From: Stenotrophomonas maltophilia D457
Lineage (GTDB): Bacteria > Pseudomonadota > Gammaproteobacteria > Xanthomonadales > Xanthomonadaceae
DNA: 64,000 nucleotides
NCBI RefSeq assembly: GCF_000284595.1
Contig: NC_017671.1
Location: 4,373,001 to 4,437,000, forward strand
Direction of reading: 5' to 3'
The notes under the pieces were generated by a model, which searched no databases, was not told the DNA's origin, and was given only the letters and a program-made list of their open reading frames with translations. Below, piece by piece: positions 1 through 9,368 of this stretch (position 1 is its first letter; each line of letters opens with the position of its first letter). The position numbers and the translations under genes were made by a program.

Positions 1-587
1 CGCAGGTTGCGGTTGTTGATGCCGATCATCGGCGCCGGCACCTGCAGCGCACGCTCCAGCTCGTCGATGTCGTGCACTTCCACCAGCACGTCCATGCCCA
101 GCGACAGCGCCAGTTCGGACAGCGTGGCCAGCTGGGTGTCGTCCAGCGCGGCGACGATCAGCAGGATGCAGTCGGCGCCCAGCACGCGTGCCTCGTACAC
201 CTGGTAGGCGTCGATGACGAAGTCCTTGCGCAGCACCGGCAGCGTGCACGCCTCGCGCGCCTGCTGCAGGTAGGCGTCGGCGCCCTGGAAGAAGTCCACG
301 TCGGTCAGCACCGACAGGCAGCTGGCGCCGCCGAACTCGTAGCTGACGGCGATGTCGGCCGGGCGGAAGTCCGGGCGGATGACGCCCTTGGACGGGCTGG
401 CCTTCTTCACCTCGGCGATCACCGCTGGATCGCCGTTGGCCACCGCCGCCTGCAAGGCGCGCACAAAGCCACGTACCGGCGGGGCGCCGGCCACGGCGGC
501 CTGCAGCGCCTCGAGCGGGCGCTGGGCGCGGCGCTGGGCCACTTCTTCGGCCTTGCGGGCCAGGATCGTCTGCAGGATGTCGCTCAT
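1..587 (-). CDS. trpC: Indole-3-glycerol phosphate synthase, C-terminus cut by window edge
   Basis: Converts carboxyphenylamino-deoxyribulose phosphate to indole-3-glycerol phosphate in cytoplasmic tryptophan synthesis. The start is the ATG at 587, and the reading frame stays open to base 1, giving the first 195 residues of a protein that is usually about 265. The family signature [16 protein letters not shown] and the later [21 protein letters not shown] strand region are visible. It follows trpD by 74 bases on the same strand, so it is probably the last visible gene of the trpG-trpD-trpC unit. Only the 3' third is unseen. The identification is firm from motif and neighbours. Confidence 0.96.
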   Translation of the reverse strand, partial: MSDILQTILARKAEEVAQRRAQRPLEALQAAVAGAPPVRGFVRALQAAVANGDPAVIAEVKKASPSKGVIRPDFRPADIAVSYEFGGASCLSVLTDVDFFQGADAYLQQAREACTLPVLRKDFVIDAYQVYEARVLGADCILLIVAALDDTQLATLSELALSLGMDVLVEVHDIDELERALQVPAPMIGINNRNL

Positions 588-661
588 CGTCTTCGGTTCG
601 GTGCGGGGGCGGTGAGGACGGCCATTATCGGCCATCGACGGGGTCAGGCTGAACCGCGCGC

Positions 662-1693
662 TCAGGCAACCAGCGCGCGGGTGGTCTCAACATACTGCTG
701 CAGGCGCTGGCGGGCACTGCCGCTGGCGATGGCGGCACGGGCGCGGGCCAGGCCGTCGCCGATGTCGCTGGCCACGCCGGCAACGTACAGCGCGGCGCCG
801 GCATTCAACGCAACGATGTCCAGCGCCGGGCCGGGCTCATTGTCCAGTACCGCGCGCAGCATCTGGATGGACTGCTCCGGGCTGTCCACGCGCAGGTTGC
901 GGCTGGCCGACATGGCGATGCCGAAGTCCTCCGGGTGGATCTCGAACTCGCGCACCTTGCCGTCGCGCAGTTCGCCCACCAGCGTGCCGGCACCCAGCGA
1001 GATCTCGTCCATGTTGTCGCGGCCCCAGACCACCATGGCGCGCTCGGTGCCCAGCTCGCGCAGCACGCGGGCCTGGATGCCCACCAGATCGGGATGGAAC
1101 ACGCCCATCAGCACCGACGGCGCGCTGGCCGGATTGGTCAGCGGGCCGAGGATGTTGAAGATGGTGCGCACGCCCATCTCGCGGCGTACCGGCGCAACGA
1201 CCTTCATCGACGGATGGTGGATCGGCGCGAACATGAAACCGATGCCGGTCTGCTCGATGGCGGCGGCCACCTGATCCGGCTGCAGTTCGATCACCGCGCC
1301 CAGCGCTTCCAGCGCGTCGGCACTGCCGGACTTGGAAGACACGCTGCGGTTGCCATGCTTGGCCACGCGCGCGCCGGCGGCGGCCGCGACGAACATCGCG
1401 CAGGTGGAGATGTTGAAGGTGTGCGAGCCATCGCCACCGGTACCGACGATATCAACCAGGTTGGAGGTATCGGCCACCGGCACTGGCCGGGCGAATTCAC
1501 GCATCACGGTGGCCGCCGCGGCGATCTCGTCCACGGTCTCCTTCTTCACGCGCAGCCCGGTCAGGATCGCCGCGGTCATCATCGGCGAGACGTCGCCGCG
1601 CATGATCTGCCGCATCAGGTCGACCATTTCGTCGAAGAAGATTTCGCGGTGTTCGATGGTGCGATGCAGGGCTTCCTGGGGGGAGAAGCTCAT
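662..1693 (-). CDS. trpD: Anthranilate phosphoribosyltransferase
   Basis: Transfers the phosphoribosyl group of PRPP to anthranilate, the second step of tryptophan synthesis. The 343-residue length is normal for the family. The PRPP/anthranilate-binding loop [14 protein letters not shown] sits near residues 85-98, followed by [17 protein letters not shown], both hallmarks of TrpD. The ATG at 1693 lies 16 bases downstream of the trpG stop, so the two genes are almost certainly co-transcribed. The C-terminal VETTRALVA tail looks complete. No frameshift or missing motif is seen. Confidence 0.98.
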   Translation of the reverse strand: MSFSPQEALHRTIEHREIFFDEMVDLMRQIMRGDVSPMMTAAILTGLRVKKETVDEIAAAATVMREFARPVPVADTSNLVDIVGTGGDGSHTFNISTCAMFVAAAAGARVAKHGNRSVSSKSGSADALEALGAVIELQPDQVAAAIEQTGIGFMFAPIHHPSMKVVAPVRREMGVRTIFNILGPLTNPASAPSVLMGVFHPDLVGIQARVLRELGTERAMVVWGRDNMDEISLGAGTLVGELRDGKVREFEIHPEDFGIAMSASRNLRVDSPEQSIQMLRAVLDNEPGPALDIVALNAGAALYVAGVASDIGDGLARARAAIASGSARQRLQQYVETTRALVA

Positions 1694-1709
1694 GGGAATG
1701 CTCCTTGGA

Positions 1710-2297
1710 TCAGGCCGCCGGCCGCTGCAGGAAATTGCGCAGCAGGGCGTGGCCGTGTTCGGTGAGGATGGATTCGGGATGGAACTGCACGCCCTCCACC
1801 GGGAACTGGCGGTGGCGCAGGCCCATGATCTCTTCGATCGAGCCGTCGTCGTTCTCGGTCCAGGCAGTCACTTCCAGGCAGTCCGGCAGACTGTTCTTGT
1901 CCACCACCAGCGAGTGGTAGCGGGTGGCCTGGTAGCGGTCCGGCAGGCCGGCGAACACGCCCTTGCCTTCATGGCGGATCGGCGAGGTCTTGCCGTGCAT
2001 GATGTTGCCGGCACGGATGACCGTGCCGCCGTAGACCTGGCCGATGCCCTGGTGGCCCAGGCACACGCCGAGGATCGGCGTGGTCGGGCCCAGGCGCTGG
2101 ATCAGCTCCAGCGACACGCCCGCTTCGTTGGGCGTGCACGGGCCGGGCGAAATGACAATGCGCTCGGGCTTCTGCGCGGCGATCTCGTCCACGCTCATCG
2201 CATCGTTGCGCACCACCTTCACCTCGGCGCCCAGCGTCTGCAGGTACTGCACGAGGTTGTAGGTGAAGCTGTCGTAGTTGTCGATCATCCACAACAT
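1710..2297 (-). CDS. trpG: Anthranilate synthase glutamine amidotransferase subunit
   Basis: Supplies ammonia from glutamine to TrpE for anthranilate formation. In some bacteria the same subunit also serves p-aminobenzoate synthase. The 195-residue class I amidotransferase has the nucleophile motif [10 protein letters not shown] near residues 77-86 and the His/Glu motif VQFHPESI near the C-terminus. The N-terminal [10 protein letters not shown] is typical of TrpG/PabA. Its start lies 2 bases after the end of the SIMPL-domain gene, so translation may be coupled. It is not adjacent to trpE, because that gene intervenes. Confidence 0.97.
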   Translation of the reverse strand: MLWMIDNYDSFTYNLVQYLQTLGAEVKVVRNDAMSVDEIAAQKPERIVISPGPCTPNEAGVSLELIQRLGPTTPILGVCLGHQGIGQVYGGTVIRAGNIMHGKTSPIRHEGKGVFAGLPDRYQATRYHSLVVDKNSLPDCLEVTAWTENDDGSIEEIMGLRHRQFPVEGVQFHPESILTEHGHALLRNFLQRPAA

Positions 2298-2299
2298 GG

Positions 2300-3079
2300 T
2301 CAGGTTCCGTCGCTTATCAGGAAAATGGCGTACACGTTTTCGGTGTAGGTGATGGGGCCGGCTTCAATGGATTCGGGCTCAGCGGGCGCGGGCGCGGAGG
2401 CGGGCGCGTAGCTGCCGGTCACCGAGATCCTGTCGAGGTCCCCGCCGTCCTCGCCCTGCTGCGGCCATTGCCCGGCCCGGATGCCGTAGGCGAAGTCCGG
2501 CGCCACATCGGAGATGCTGTACAGGCCACGCACTCTTGTTCCATAGGCCTTGGCCAGGCCCTGCGCGGACTCGCGGGTCTGGGCCGCTGCCTCGCCCTTG
2601 AGTTCGCGGCGCAGCGCCACTTCGCCCGAATAGGTCGGCGCCAGGCTGCTCACCTGTACGTTCTCGTTGGCCTTCAACGCCCCCAGCACATCCTGCATCG
2701 CCTTCACGCTGGCGAAGCTGGCACGCAGCTGGCGCGATACGCGGGTACCGATGAAGACCTGCCGGTTCTGCTCATAGCGCGTGGCCGGGCCGATCCGCAG
2801 GTTGTCCGCACGCACGCTGCCCTCCACCGCCTTGTGCTGCTTGAACAGTGCCAGCACGCGGGCAACGTTGTCCTGCACGCGGCGGCGCGCGGCGTCGGCG
2901 TCCATGTCGGTCTCTTCGATGTTCAACTGCAGGCCGAACCGGTCCGGCATCACCGTGCGGCTGCCCTGCCCCTTCACCAGCAGGTGCGGCTGCGAGGGAA
3001 TCGTGTTGGCCTGCGCCCACGCAGACGGGGCCATCGTGGCCAGCAGTGACGACCACAGCAATGCGCTCAGCAGCTTCAT
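2300..3079 (-). CDS. SIMPL-domain (DUF541) exported protein
   Basis: A 259-residue protein with a clear signal peptide ([23 protein letters not shown]) followed by one SIMPL/DUF541 domain, a periplasmic or outer-surface family of unclear molecular function that includes Brucella BP26 and E. coli YggE. The ATG at 3079 was chosen because the signal peptide starts there; the upstream extension is not signal-like. The gene sits between trpE and trpG, with only a 2-base gap to trpG, so it appears to be embedded in the tryptophan operon although it has no known role in that pathway. The family assignment is good; the function is unknown. Confidence 0.85.
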   Translation of the reverse strand: MKLLSALLWSSLLATMAPSAWAQANTIPSQPHLLVKGQGSRTVMPDRFGLQLNIEETDMDADAARRRVQDNVARVLALFKQHKAVEGSVRADNLRIGPATRYEQNRQVFIGTRVSRQLRASFASVKAMQDVLGALKANENVQVSSLAPTYSGEVALRRELKGEAAAQTRESAQGLAKAYGTRVRGLYSISDVAPDFAYGIRAGQWPQQGEDGGDLDRISVTGSYAPASAPAPAEPESIEAGPITYTENVYAIFLISDGT

Positions 3080-3146
3080 GCGGTACTCCTTGTCTTGAAT
3101 GGGAACAGCGGAAGGTGCCGCGGCGCAGGCCACGGCACGGGGAGGA

Positions 3147-4622
3147 TCACAGGCCCTTGGCGGCCTGGGCGACGGCGCGGAACAGCGCGCGGCCCTTGTT
3201 CATCGTCTCGTCCCATTCCTTGTCCGGGTCCGAGTCGTAGACGATGCCGGCACCGGCCTGCACGTACAGGCGGCCATCCTTGATCACCGCGGTGCGGATC
3301 GCGATCGCGGTATCGGCATCGCCGTGCCAGCCGATGTAGCCGATGCTGCCGGCGTAGACATTGCGCTTGATCGGTTCCAGCTCGCGGATCACTTCCAGCG
3401 CGCGGATCTTCGGCGCGCCGCTGACCGTGCCGGCCGGGAAGGTGGCACGCAGCACGTCGGCATAGCTCAGGCCCGGCTGCAGCTGCCCGGTCACTTCGCT
3501 GACGATGTGCATCACGTGGCTGTAGCGTTCGATCACGAACTGCTCGCCCACCTCCACGGTACCTGCCTTCGAGACGCGGCCGGCATCGTTGCGGCCCAGG
3601 TCGATCAGCATCAGATGCTCGGCGCGTTCCTTCGGATCTGCCAGCAGCTCGGCTTCCAGCGCCAGGTCCAGCTCGGGCGTGGCGCCACGCGGGCGGGTGC
3701 CGGCGATCGGGCGCACGGTGACTTCGCCATCCTGAAGGCGTACCAGGATTTCCGGCGATGAACCGACCACCTGCAGGTCGCCGACATCCAGGAAGTACAT
3801 GTACGGCGACGGGTTCAGTGCACGCAGCGCGCGGTACACGTCCACCGGGCGCGCCTTGAACGGCACGCTCAGGCGCTGGCTGAGCACCACCTGGAAGATG
3901 TCACCGGCGCGGATGTATTCCTTGCTGCGCTGGACCGCATCGACGAACCCTTCGCGGGTGAAACCGGAGACGAAGTCGGACTCGTCCAGCACGTCGCTGT
4001 TGAGCGGCGCCGGATAGCCGGCACCCGGTGCACGCAGCTTGGCAGTCAGTGCATCCAGGCGCGCCTGGGCCTGCTCGAAGGCGCCCTCGACCCGCGGGTC
4101 GGCGTGCACGATCAGGTACAGCCGGCCCTTGAGATTGTCGAACACCGCCAGCTCGTTGGAGTCCAGCAGCAGGATGTCCGGCGTGCCCAGCTCATCGCGG
4201 CCGGCCGGCGGGGCCAGGCGCGGCTCGATGTAACCGATGCACTCGAAACCGAACCAGCCGACCAGGCCACCGGTGAAGCCCGGCAGGCCTTCCAGCTTCG
4301 GCACCGAGTGGGCGCTGCGCAGCGCCTCGACCTCGGCGAACGGGTCGGCCACTTCGCGGGTGTCCACCACCTGGCCGTCTTCGCGCACGGTCAGCGTGTG
4401 GCCATGGAAGGCGTACACGCGACGCGCCGGCAGGCCGATGATCGAGTAACGACCAAAGCGCTCGCCGCCTTCGACGGATTCAAACAGGTAGGTATTGGGG
4501 CCGTCGGCGAGCTTCAGATAGACCGAAAGCGGCGTGTCCAGGTCGGACAGCACTTCACGGACGACGGGAATATGGGTGTGGCCTTCAGCGGCCTGCTGCT
4601 GAAACTGAGCGTGCGAGTTCAA
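3147..4622 (-). CDS. trpE: Anthranilate synthase component I
   Basis: Makes anthranilate from chorismate with ammonia delivered by TrpG. From a TTG start at 4622 the protein has 491 residues, the normal TrpE length. This start is preferred because a strong GGAAGGAAAG Shine-Dalgarno lies about 6 bases upstream; a longer frame to 4670 would add a non-conserved tail. The chorismate-binding domain motifs FQVVLSQR, GSSPEILVRL, PIAGTRPRG and GTVSGAPK are all present. The N-terminal region carries the tryptophan feedback domain (SVYLKLADGPNTYLFESVEGG). No attenuator-like leader peptide rich in Trp codons was seen upstream. Confidence 0.96.
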   Translation of the reverse strand: MNSHAQFQQQAAEGHTHIPVVREVLSDLDTPLSVYLKLADGPNTYLFESVEGGERFGRYSIIGLPARRVYAFHGHTLTVREDGQVVDTREVADPFAEVEALRSAHSVPKLEGLPGFTGGLVGWFGFECIGYIEPRLAPPAGRDELGTPDILLLDSNELAVFDNLKGRLYLIVHADPRVEGAFEQAQARLDALTAKLRAPGAGYPAPLNSDVLDESDFVSGFTREGFVDAVQRSKEYIRAGDIFQVVLSQRLSVPFKARPVDVYRALRALNPSPYMYFLDVGDLQVVGSSPEILVRLQDGEVTVRPIAGTRPRGATPELDLALEAELLADPKERAEHLMLIDLGRNDAGRVSKAGTVEVGEQFVIERYSHVMHIVSEVTGQLQPGLSYADVLRATFPAGTVSGAPKIRALEVIRELEPIKRNVYAGSIGYIGWHGDADTAIAIRTAVIKDGRLYVQAGAGIVYDSDPDKEWDETMNKGRALFRAVAQAAKGL

Positions 4623-4830
4623 GACGACTTTCCTTCCGGGACACAGCGTTATGGGGGCGGACGACGGCAACGGGCCACCATCGCCACCAACGGCGTGCGG
4701 AAGAAAGGGTATGCGGGGTCGTCAGGCTGGACACCCCCTGACTGTATCGCAGCCGGGGCGGGAGGGGAACCCTGGAAAACTGAACCACGGGACGGCCGGG
4801 GCCGGCCACGGGAACCAACGACGCGGACCG

Positions 4831-4918
4831 GTAGAGTCGACTGTTGGTCGACTTGCGCGCGTAGCGCGGGGGTTTACGCCGTCGGAACGAAAAGCAGTCG
4901 ACCAACAGTCGACTTTAC
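4831..4918. repeat. Inverted pair of SMAG hairpins
   Basis: Two 23-base copies at 4831-4853 and 4896-4918 face each other. Each starts with GTAG or GTAA and carries the self-complementary core GTCGACTGTTGGTCGAC. The form matches the Stenotrophomonas maltophilia GTAG (SMAG) family of REP-like palindromes. The pair lies between the divergent trpE upstream region and the end of the lipid kinase gene. Confidence 0.85.
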
Positions 4919-4921
4919 CCC

Positions 4922-5851
4922 CTACCCGGCCAGCAACGGGCATCCGGTCGGCAGGTGCATCCGCACCCTGCCCGGCACGCACGCGATGCGGAACTGGCGG
5001 GCCTGCACCGGTTCGCCGTCCAGGTTGAGGGTCAGCGCCTTCGGTGCGTCGATCTGCAGCCACGGCAGCCGCGCGCGCGTGGCCAGCTGTTCGAGCGCCG
5101 CCTGGGTGCCCGACTTCAGCATCTGGCCGAGCGTGGCGGTGACCTCACCTTCCAGTTCCGGAAGCACGGTGACATCCAGCAGCCCATCGTCGATCACGGC
5201 CTGCGGGCACAACTGCTGGCCACCGCCGGCCTGCCGGCCATTGCCGATGCCCAGGGCGATGAAGTCGCCTTCCCACGCGAAATCCGGGCCGGACAGCCGC
5301 GCGGTGATCGGCTCGATGCGGCCCAGCTTGGCGATGCCGGTGATCACATAGGCCAGCCCGCCCAGCATCTTCTTCAGGCCGGCATCGGTCTCCACCGTCA
5401 CCTGCGTGCCGAAGCCACCGCTGGCGAGGTTGGCGCACCACCAGGGCGTGCCATCGGCATCCACGCGCAGCAGATCGATGGCACGCGGCGTGGTTTGTCC
5501 GATCAACGCAAACGCGCCCTCAGGCTCGGTCGGAATACCCGCAGCCGTGGCGAAATCGTTGGCGGTCCCCATCGGGATCAGCGCCAGCGAGGGCAGCGCA
5601 TCCGCCGCTTCCTCACGATGCGCCAGGGTTTCGGCCACCGCGCTGAGCGTGCCATCGCCACCGGCGGCAACGATCACGTCCACGCCATGATCGATGGCCT
5701 CGGCCACGTAGCGTTCGGCGTCACCGTCCTCCCAGGTCACCCGCACGTCCAGCTGCACGCCCTGCCCGCGCCAATGGCCGACAGCCTCGCGCAGTTCCTC
5801 GTTGCCTGCGGATTTGCCATTGAGGATCAGGCGCCAGCGCGGGGTGGTCAT
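4922..5851 (-). CDS. yegS: YegS-like diacylglycerol/lipid kinase
   Basis: A 309-residue member of the diacylglycerol kinase catalytic superfamily, which phosphorylates a lipid with ATP; YegS proteins are reported to act on phosphatidylglycerol. The nucleotide-binding [13 protein letters not shown] near residue 65 and the downstream PMGTANDFA are the diagnostic motifs. [18 protein letters not shown] and the EPVQ-type C-terminal sheet also fit. The ATG at 5851 gives [14 protein letters not shown], the standard family N-terminus. Its stop abuts the SMAG pair. The exact lipid substrate cannot be told from sequence. Confidence 0.9.
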   Translation of the reverse strand: MTTPRWRLILNGKSAGNEELREAVGHWRGQGVQLDVRVTWEDGDAERYVAEAIDHGVDVIVAAGGDGTLSAVAETLAHREEAADALPSLALIPMGTANDFATAAGIPTEPEGAFALIGQTTPRAIDLLRVDADGTPWWCANLASGGFGTQVTVETDAGLKKMLGGLAYVITGIAKLGRIEPITARLSGPDFAWEGDFIALGIGNGRQAGGGQQLCPQAVIDDGLLDVTVLPELEGEVTATLGQMLKSGTQAALEQLATRARLPWLQIDAPKALTLNLDGEPVQARQFRIACVPGRVRMHLPTGCPLLAG

Positions 5852-5929
5852 GCGGTACTTCCAGGAGGGGGTGGCACAGGCTAGCAATGCGCTGTTTGCC
5901 CGCGGTGAATGTCACGCAGGTGTCATTCA

Positions 5930-6034
5930 GTTGCTGGAGAATGGAAGGCCATAGCAGGGACGATGGATGGAGGCAGGATCAGCCTCCCACGCATGCAGCG
6001 AGGCCACGCCAGTGATTGGCGTGGCTTTTTTTTT
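5930..6034 (+). ncRNA. Candidate GGA-rich small RNA (RsmX/Y/Z-like)
   Basis: A gene-free stretch ends in a strong plus-strand intrinsic terminator although no plus-strand gene lies upstream. In the 43 bases before it (5936-5978) there are six GGA triplets. One hairpin (GGAGGC stem at 5969-5974 paired with 5982-5987) presents AGGATCA in its loop. Clustered GGA motifs, some in hairpin loops, followed by a terminator are the known architecture of RNAs that sequester CsrA/RsmA. The 5' end is a guess, as no convincing promoter was identified. The RsmA link is inference. Confidence 0.4.
6003..6034 (+). terminator. Rho-independent terminator
   Basis: An 8-bp perfect stem (GCCACGCC at 6003-6010 with GGCGTGGC at 6018-6025) is followed by nine T residues. 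The T run is on the plus strand only, so it ends a rightward transcript. No protein-coding gene reads rightward into it, which points to the small-RNA candidate. Confidence 0.8.
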
Positions 6035-6052
6035 GGGGGGGGTACGCAGGGA

Positions 6053-6072
6053 GTGCGAACCAAGGTTCGCAC
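6053..6072. repeat. SMAG-like hairpin
   Basis: Nine-bp self-complementary arms (GTGCGAACC with GGTTCGCAC) lie just downstream of the terminator. The core resembles the SMAG hairpins elsewhere in the window, but the GTAG head is not intact. Confidence 0.55.
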
Positions 6073-6105
6073 CCACCGGGTTGCGGTACGCAGCCACCAC
6101 ACGCC

Positions 6106-6597
6106 TCACCCGTTGGCGAAATCGTGCAGCGCCTGGCCCTGCAACCGGTAGACGGTCCACTCGTCCTGCGGTTTGGCACCGGCAGCGGTGTAGAACTCGA
6201 TGGCCGGGGTGTTCCAGTCCAACACCGACCATTCGAAACGGCCGCAGCCCTCGGCCACGGCCTGGCGCGCGATGTACTTCAGCAGTGCCTTGCCGGCGCC
6301 CGCACCGCGCTTTTCCTGGCTGACGTAGAGGTCTTCCAGGTAGATGCCCTTGCGGCCCAGCCAGGTGGAATAGTTGTAGAAATACACCGCATAGCCGATG
6401 GCCTCGCCGTCGGCTTCGCAGATCAGTGCGCGTGCCGTGGCATCGGGACCAAACAGGCTCTCGGCGATGCCGATCTCATCGGTCTGCACCGAATGCTCGG
6501 CCTTCTCGTAGATGGCCAGCTCGCGGATGAAATGCAGGATCAGTCCCGCATCGGCGACGGTGGCCGGGCGGATGTTCAACACGGCCACCGTACTCAT
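6106..6597 (-). CDS. GNAT-family N-acetyltransferase (SAT2-like)
   Basis: A 163-residue single-domain acetyl-CoA-dependent acetyltransferase. The acetyl-CoA pyrophosphate loop reads QEKRGAGAGKALLKY near residues 92-106. The segments YFYNYSTWLGRKGIYLEDLYV and WNTPAIEFYTAAGAK resemble the spermidine/thialysine acetyltransferase (SSAT/SAT2) branch, so a small polyamine or amino-acid-like amine is a plausible substrate, but this is inference. The stop of the upstream gene rpe lies 3 bases before its ATG, so the two are probably co-transcribed. Confidence 0.85.
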   Translation of the reverse strand: MSTVAVLNIRPATVADAGLILHFIRELAIYEKAEHSVQTDEIGIAESLFGPDATARALICEADGEAIGYAVYFYNYSTWLGRKGIYLEDLYVSQEKRGAGAGKALLKYIARQAVAEGCGRFEWSVLDWNTPAIEFYTAAGAKPQDEWTVYRLQGQALHDFANG

Positions 6598-6600
6598 GGC

Positions 6601-7278
6601 TCAGCCCCGTGCCGCAGCGACGTTGGCGCGCATCTGCGCGATCACATCCTGGTAGCTGGTCCTGGCGTTGAAGATGGCCGAACCGGCGACGAAGGTGTCG
6701 GCGCCGGCAGCGGCGATCTCGCCGATGTTGTCGGCCTTCACGCCGCCATCGATCTCCAGGCGGATGTCCTTGCCGCTGGCATCGATCATCTTGCGCACCA
6801 CGCGCAGCTTGTCCAGCGCCGAGGGGATGAAGGCCTGGCCGCCGAAGCCCGGGTTGACCGACATCAGCAGCACCAGGTCCAGGTCATCCAGCACCCAGTC
6901 GAGGATGTCCACCGGAGTGGCCGGATTGAGCACGATGCCCGGCTTGCAGCCCAGCGAGCGGATCAGCTGGATGGTGCGGTGCACGTGGCGGCTCGCCTCC
7001 GGGTGGAAGCTGATGTAGGTGGCACCGGCCTCGGCGAAGTCCGGGATGATGCGATCCACCGGCTCGACCATCAGGTGCACGTCGATCGGCGCGGTGACGC
7101 CGTGCTTGCGCAGCGCCTGGCAGACCATCGGGCCGATGGTCAGGTTCGGCACGTAGTGGTTGTCCATCACGTCGAAGTGGACCCAGTCCGCGCCAGCGGC
7201 GAGGACGTTGTCGACTTCCTCGCCGAGGCGGGCGAAGTTGGCGGACAGGATGGAGGGGGCGATGAGGCAGTTGGACAT
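6601..7278 (-). CDS. rpe: Ribulose-phosphate 3-epimerase
   Basis: Interconverts ribulose 5-phosphate and xylulose 5-phosphate in the pentose phosphate pathway. The 225-residue TIM barrel has all family signatures: [13 protein letters not shown], the metal-site [28 protein letters not shown] and LEIDGGV. The length is normal. It is the first gene of an apparent pair with the GNAT acetyltransferase. Confidence 0.98.
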   Translation of the reverse strand: MSNCLIAPSILSANFARLGEEVDNVLAAGADWVHFDVMDNHYVPNLTIGPMVCQALRKHGVTAPIDVHLMVEPVDRIIPDFAEAGATYISFHPEASRHVHRTIQLIRSLGCKPGIVLNPATPVDILDWVLDDLDLVLLMSVNPGFGGQAFIPSALDKLRVVRKMIDASGKDIRLEIDGGVKADNIGEIAAAGADTFVAGSAIFNARTSYQDVIAQMRANVAAARG

Positions 7279-7335
7279 GGCCGGGGCCTTCGGAACGGGG
7301 AAAAGGTTCTCCCGCCCGCAGGCGGGACTCTGGAA

Positions 7336-7665
7336 TCAGCGCTTGCGCAGGGTCTTGATGCGGTCGTAGGCGGCATTGATCCGCCGCGACTTCTGCTCGG
7401 CCTGCTGCTGCAGCTCGGGGGCGGCACCGCCCAGCTTGTCGGGGTGGTACTGCGAGATCAGCTTGCGGTAGGCGCGCTCGACCTCGGCATCGGTGGCCTC
7501 GGAGGTCAGCCCAAGCTCCCGGTACGGGTTCTCCTTGTTCAGGCGGAACCAGTCCGAATCGAAGGCGTGGCCGATCAACAGGCCGACCACCGCGCCGAAC
7601 AGCGGATTGGGCCGGAACAGCAGGGCGCCGGCGATGAATCCGAGCAGTTTTCCGTACCAGCGCAT
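7336..7665 (-). CDS. Membrane-anchored J-domain protein (DjlA C-terminal type)
   Basis: A 109-residue protein with an N-terminal membrane segment (GFIAGALLF and FGAVVGLLIGHAF) followed by a J domain containing the essential HPD tripeptide (QYHPDKLGG). J domains stimulate the ATPase of DnaK-type chaperones. The ATG at 7665 has a GGAG 5 bases upstream and begins MRWYGKLLG, which fits a membrane-facing N-terminus as in DjlA. It is much shorter than full-length DjlA because the central TerB-like domain is absent. It lies between rpe and the divergent purC. Confidence 0.8.
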   Translation of the reverse strand: MRWYGKLLGFIAGALLFRPNPLFGAVVGLLIGHAFDSDWFRLNKENPYRELGLTSEATDAEVERAYRKLISQYHPDKLGGAAPELQQQAEQKSRRINAAYDRIKTLRKR

Positions 7666-7809
7666 GGCGCTCCGGGGTCGACCGACGAAATGGACGCTCA
7701 TTTTACGTCACAGCGGGCCCGGACCGCTTTACACTAGGCCGCCCGCTGGTCAGCGGGCCCGCCGGGTCCGTTGGGCAGCAGCCGTATCGACAACGCCCCA
7801 GGAGTGCCC

Positions 7810-8736
7810 GTGCCAACCACGCTGTTGCAATCCGATCTCCCCGGCCTGCCCTTGCGCCATCGCGGCAAGGTGCGTGATGTGTTCGATATCCCGCGCGAGC
7901 GGCTGCCAGCCGGAACCCCGCCGGGCGAGTACCTGCTGATGGTCGCCACCGATCGCCTGTCGGCGTTCGACGTGGTCCTGCCTGACCCGATTCCGGGCAA
8001 GGGCGAGATGCTCTGCCAGGTCTCCAACTTCTGGTTCGCCAAGACCGCGCACCTGATGCCCAACCACCTGACCGGCATCGACGTGGCCAGCGTGCTGCCC
8101 GAAGGCGTGGACCCAGCCCTGTACGCCAAGCGTGCGGTAGTCACCCGCAAGCTGAAGCCGGTGCCGGTGGAAGCGATCGCCCGCGGCTACCTGATCGGCA
8201 GCGGCTGGAAGGACTACCAGCGCACCGGCAAGGTCAGCGGCATCGACCTGCCCGACGGCCTGCGCCAGGCCGAGCAGCTGCCGGAGCCGATCTTCACCCC
8301 CTCGACCAAGGCCGCGGTCGGCGACCATGACGAGAACATCGATTTCGATGCGATGGTGAAGCAGGTCGGTGCGGAACTGGCCGAGCGCGTGCGCGACGCC
8401 ACCCTGCGCATCTACAAGTTCGCGGCCGATTACGCCCGCGAGCGCGGCATCATCCTGGCCGATACCAAGTTCGAGTTCGGTACCGACGCCGATGGCCGCC
8501 TGTACATCATGGACGAGATGCTGACGCCGGATTCCTCCCGTTACTGGCCGGCCGACGAATACGAAGTGGGCACCAGCCCGCCGAGCTACGACAAGCAGTT
8601 CGTGCGCGATTACCTGGAGACGCTGGACTGGGGCAAGACCGCCCCGGGCCCGAGCATCCCGGCCGAGATCATCGAACGCACCCGCGCCAAGTACGCCGAG
8701 GCGCTGCAGCGCCTGGCCGGGATCAGCGTCGACTGA
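7810..8736 (+). CDS. purC: Phosphoribosylaminoimidazole-succinocarboxamide synthase
   Basis: Ligates aspartate to CAIR in de novo purine synthesis using ATP. From the GTG at 7810 the protein has 308 residues. That codon is chosen because AGGAG lies 5 bases upstream; the frame extends upstream without conservation. Motifs include [46 protein letters not shown] and [13 protein letters not shown], all diagnostic of the long (about 300-residue) SAICAR synthetase form found in yeast and many proteobacteria. Confidence 0.96.
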   Translation: MPTTLLQSDLPGLPLRHRGKVRDVFDIPRERLPAGTPPGEYLLMVATDRLSAFDVVLPDPIPGKGEMLCQVSNFWFAKTAHLMPNHLTGIDVASVLPEGVDPALYAKRAVVTRKLKPVPVEAIARGYLIGSGWKDYQRTGKVSGIDLPDGLRQAEQLPEPIFTPSTKAAVGDHDENIDFDAMVKQVGAELAERVRDATLRIYKFAADYARERGIILADTKFEFGTDADGRLYIMDEMLTPDSSRYWPADEYEVGTSPPSYDKQFVRDYLETLDWGKTAPGPSIPAEIIERTRAKYAEALQRLAGISVD

Positions 8737-8784
8737 TCCCCCCGCGTCCCCCCGGCCGGAAAGGCGGGGGGCGCTCTGATCGCG

Positions 8785-8858
8785 GTAGTGCCGGCCGCTG
8801 GCCGGCAACCTCGCGAACTCGGCTATGCTCTGGAGTGCCGGCCAGCGGCCGGCACTAC
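8785..8858. repeat. Inverted pair of SMAG hairpins
   Basis: Two 23-base copies (8785-8807 and 8836-8858) of the GTAGTGCCGGCCGCTGGCCG type in head-to-head orientation. They fill most of the space between the purC stop and the next gene and could act as a transcriptional barrier or mRNA-stabilising structure. Confidence 0.88.
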
Positions 8859-8882
8859 CGTTGCCCGAGGAAGCGACGCAGC

Positions 8883-9368
8883 ATGCAGACATCCACCCAG
8901 CTTGCGCGGCCGATCGACCGCTATTTCGCCAGCTACTCCGACGACCACCGCAATGTGATCAACCAGCGCATCCACGTGGTGGCGGTCCCGGCGATCCTGT
9001 GGTCGGTGGTGGCCCTGCTGTGGTGCCTGCCGCCGCTGATCACCTGGTTCCAGTACGGCATCTGGTCGGCGTTGGCGATGTTCAGCGCGTGGTGCTTCTA
9101 CAACAAGTTGTCGCGCCCGCTGGGCATCGGCATGCTCATCCAGTTCTTCGTGTTCGGCTGCCTGTGCCGGCTGCTGGAGGCCGAGATCGGCCTGCAGGCC
9201 CTGCGCTGGCTGGCGGTGGGCGTGTTCGTGGTGGCCTGGATCGCGCAGTTCATCGGCCACAAATTCGAGGGCCGCAAGCCCAGCTTCCTGACCGACCTGA
9301 CCTACCTGCTGATCGGCCCGGCCTGGGTGATGGCCAAGTTCTACCGCAAGCTGGACTGGCGCTACTGA
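8883..9368 (+). CDS. Mpo1/DUF962-family membrane dioxygenase
   Basis: A 161-residue protein related to yeast Mpo1 (YGL010w), a membrane Fe(II) dioxygenase that shortens 2-hydroxy fatty acids by alpha-oxidation. The signature RPIDRYFASYSDDHRNVINQ and the histidine motif IHVVAVP near residue 30 match the family, as does IAQFIGHKFEGRKPSF. Four hydrophobic segments lie between residues 30 and 130. The ATG at 8883 follows the SMAG pair. A longer frame from 8835 merely translates the repeat and was not used. The biochemical activity is inferred from the family. Confidence 0.8.
   Translation: MQTSTQLARPIDRYFASYSDDHRNVINQRIHVVAVPAILWSVVALLWCLPPLITWFQYGIWSALAMFSAWCFYNKLSRPLGIGMLIQFFVFGCLCRLLEAEIGLQALRWLAVGVFVVAWIAQFIGHKFEGRKPSFLTDLTYLLIGPAWVMAKFYRKLDWRY

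Noticed and set aside
4623-4800. Possible trp attenuator leader upstream of trpE
   Set aside because: No leader peptide with clustered Trp codons and no terminator/antiterminator pair before the trpE start.
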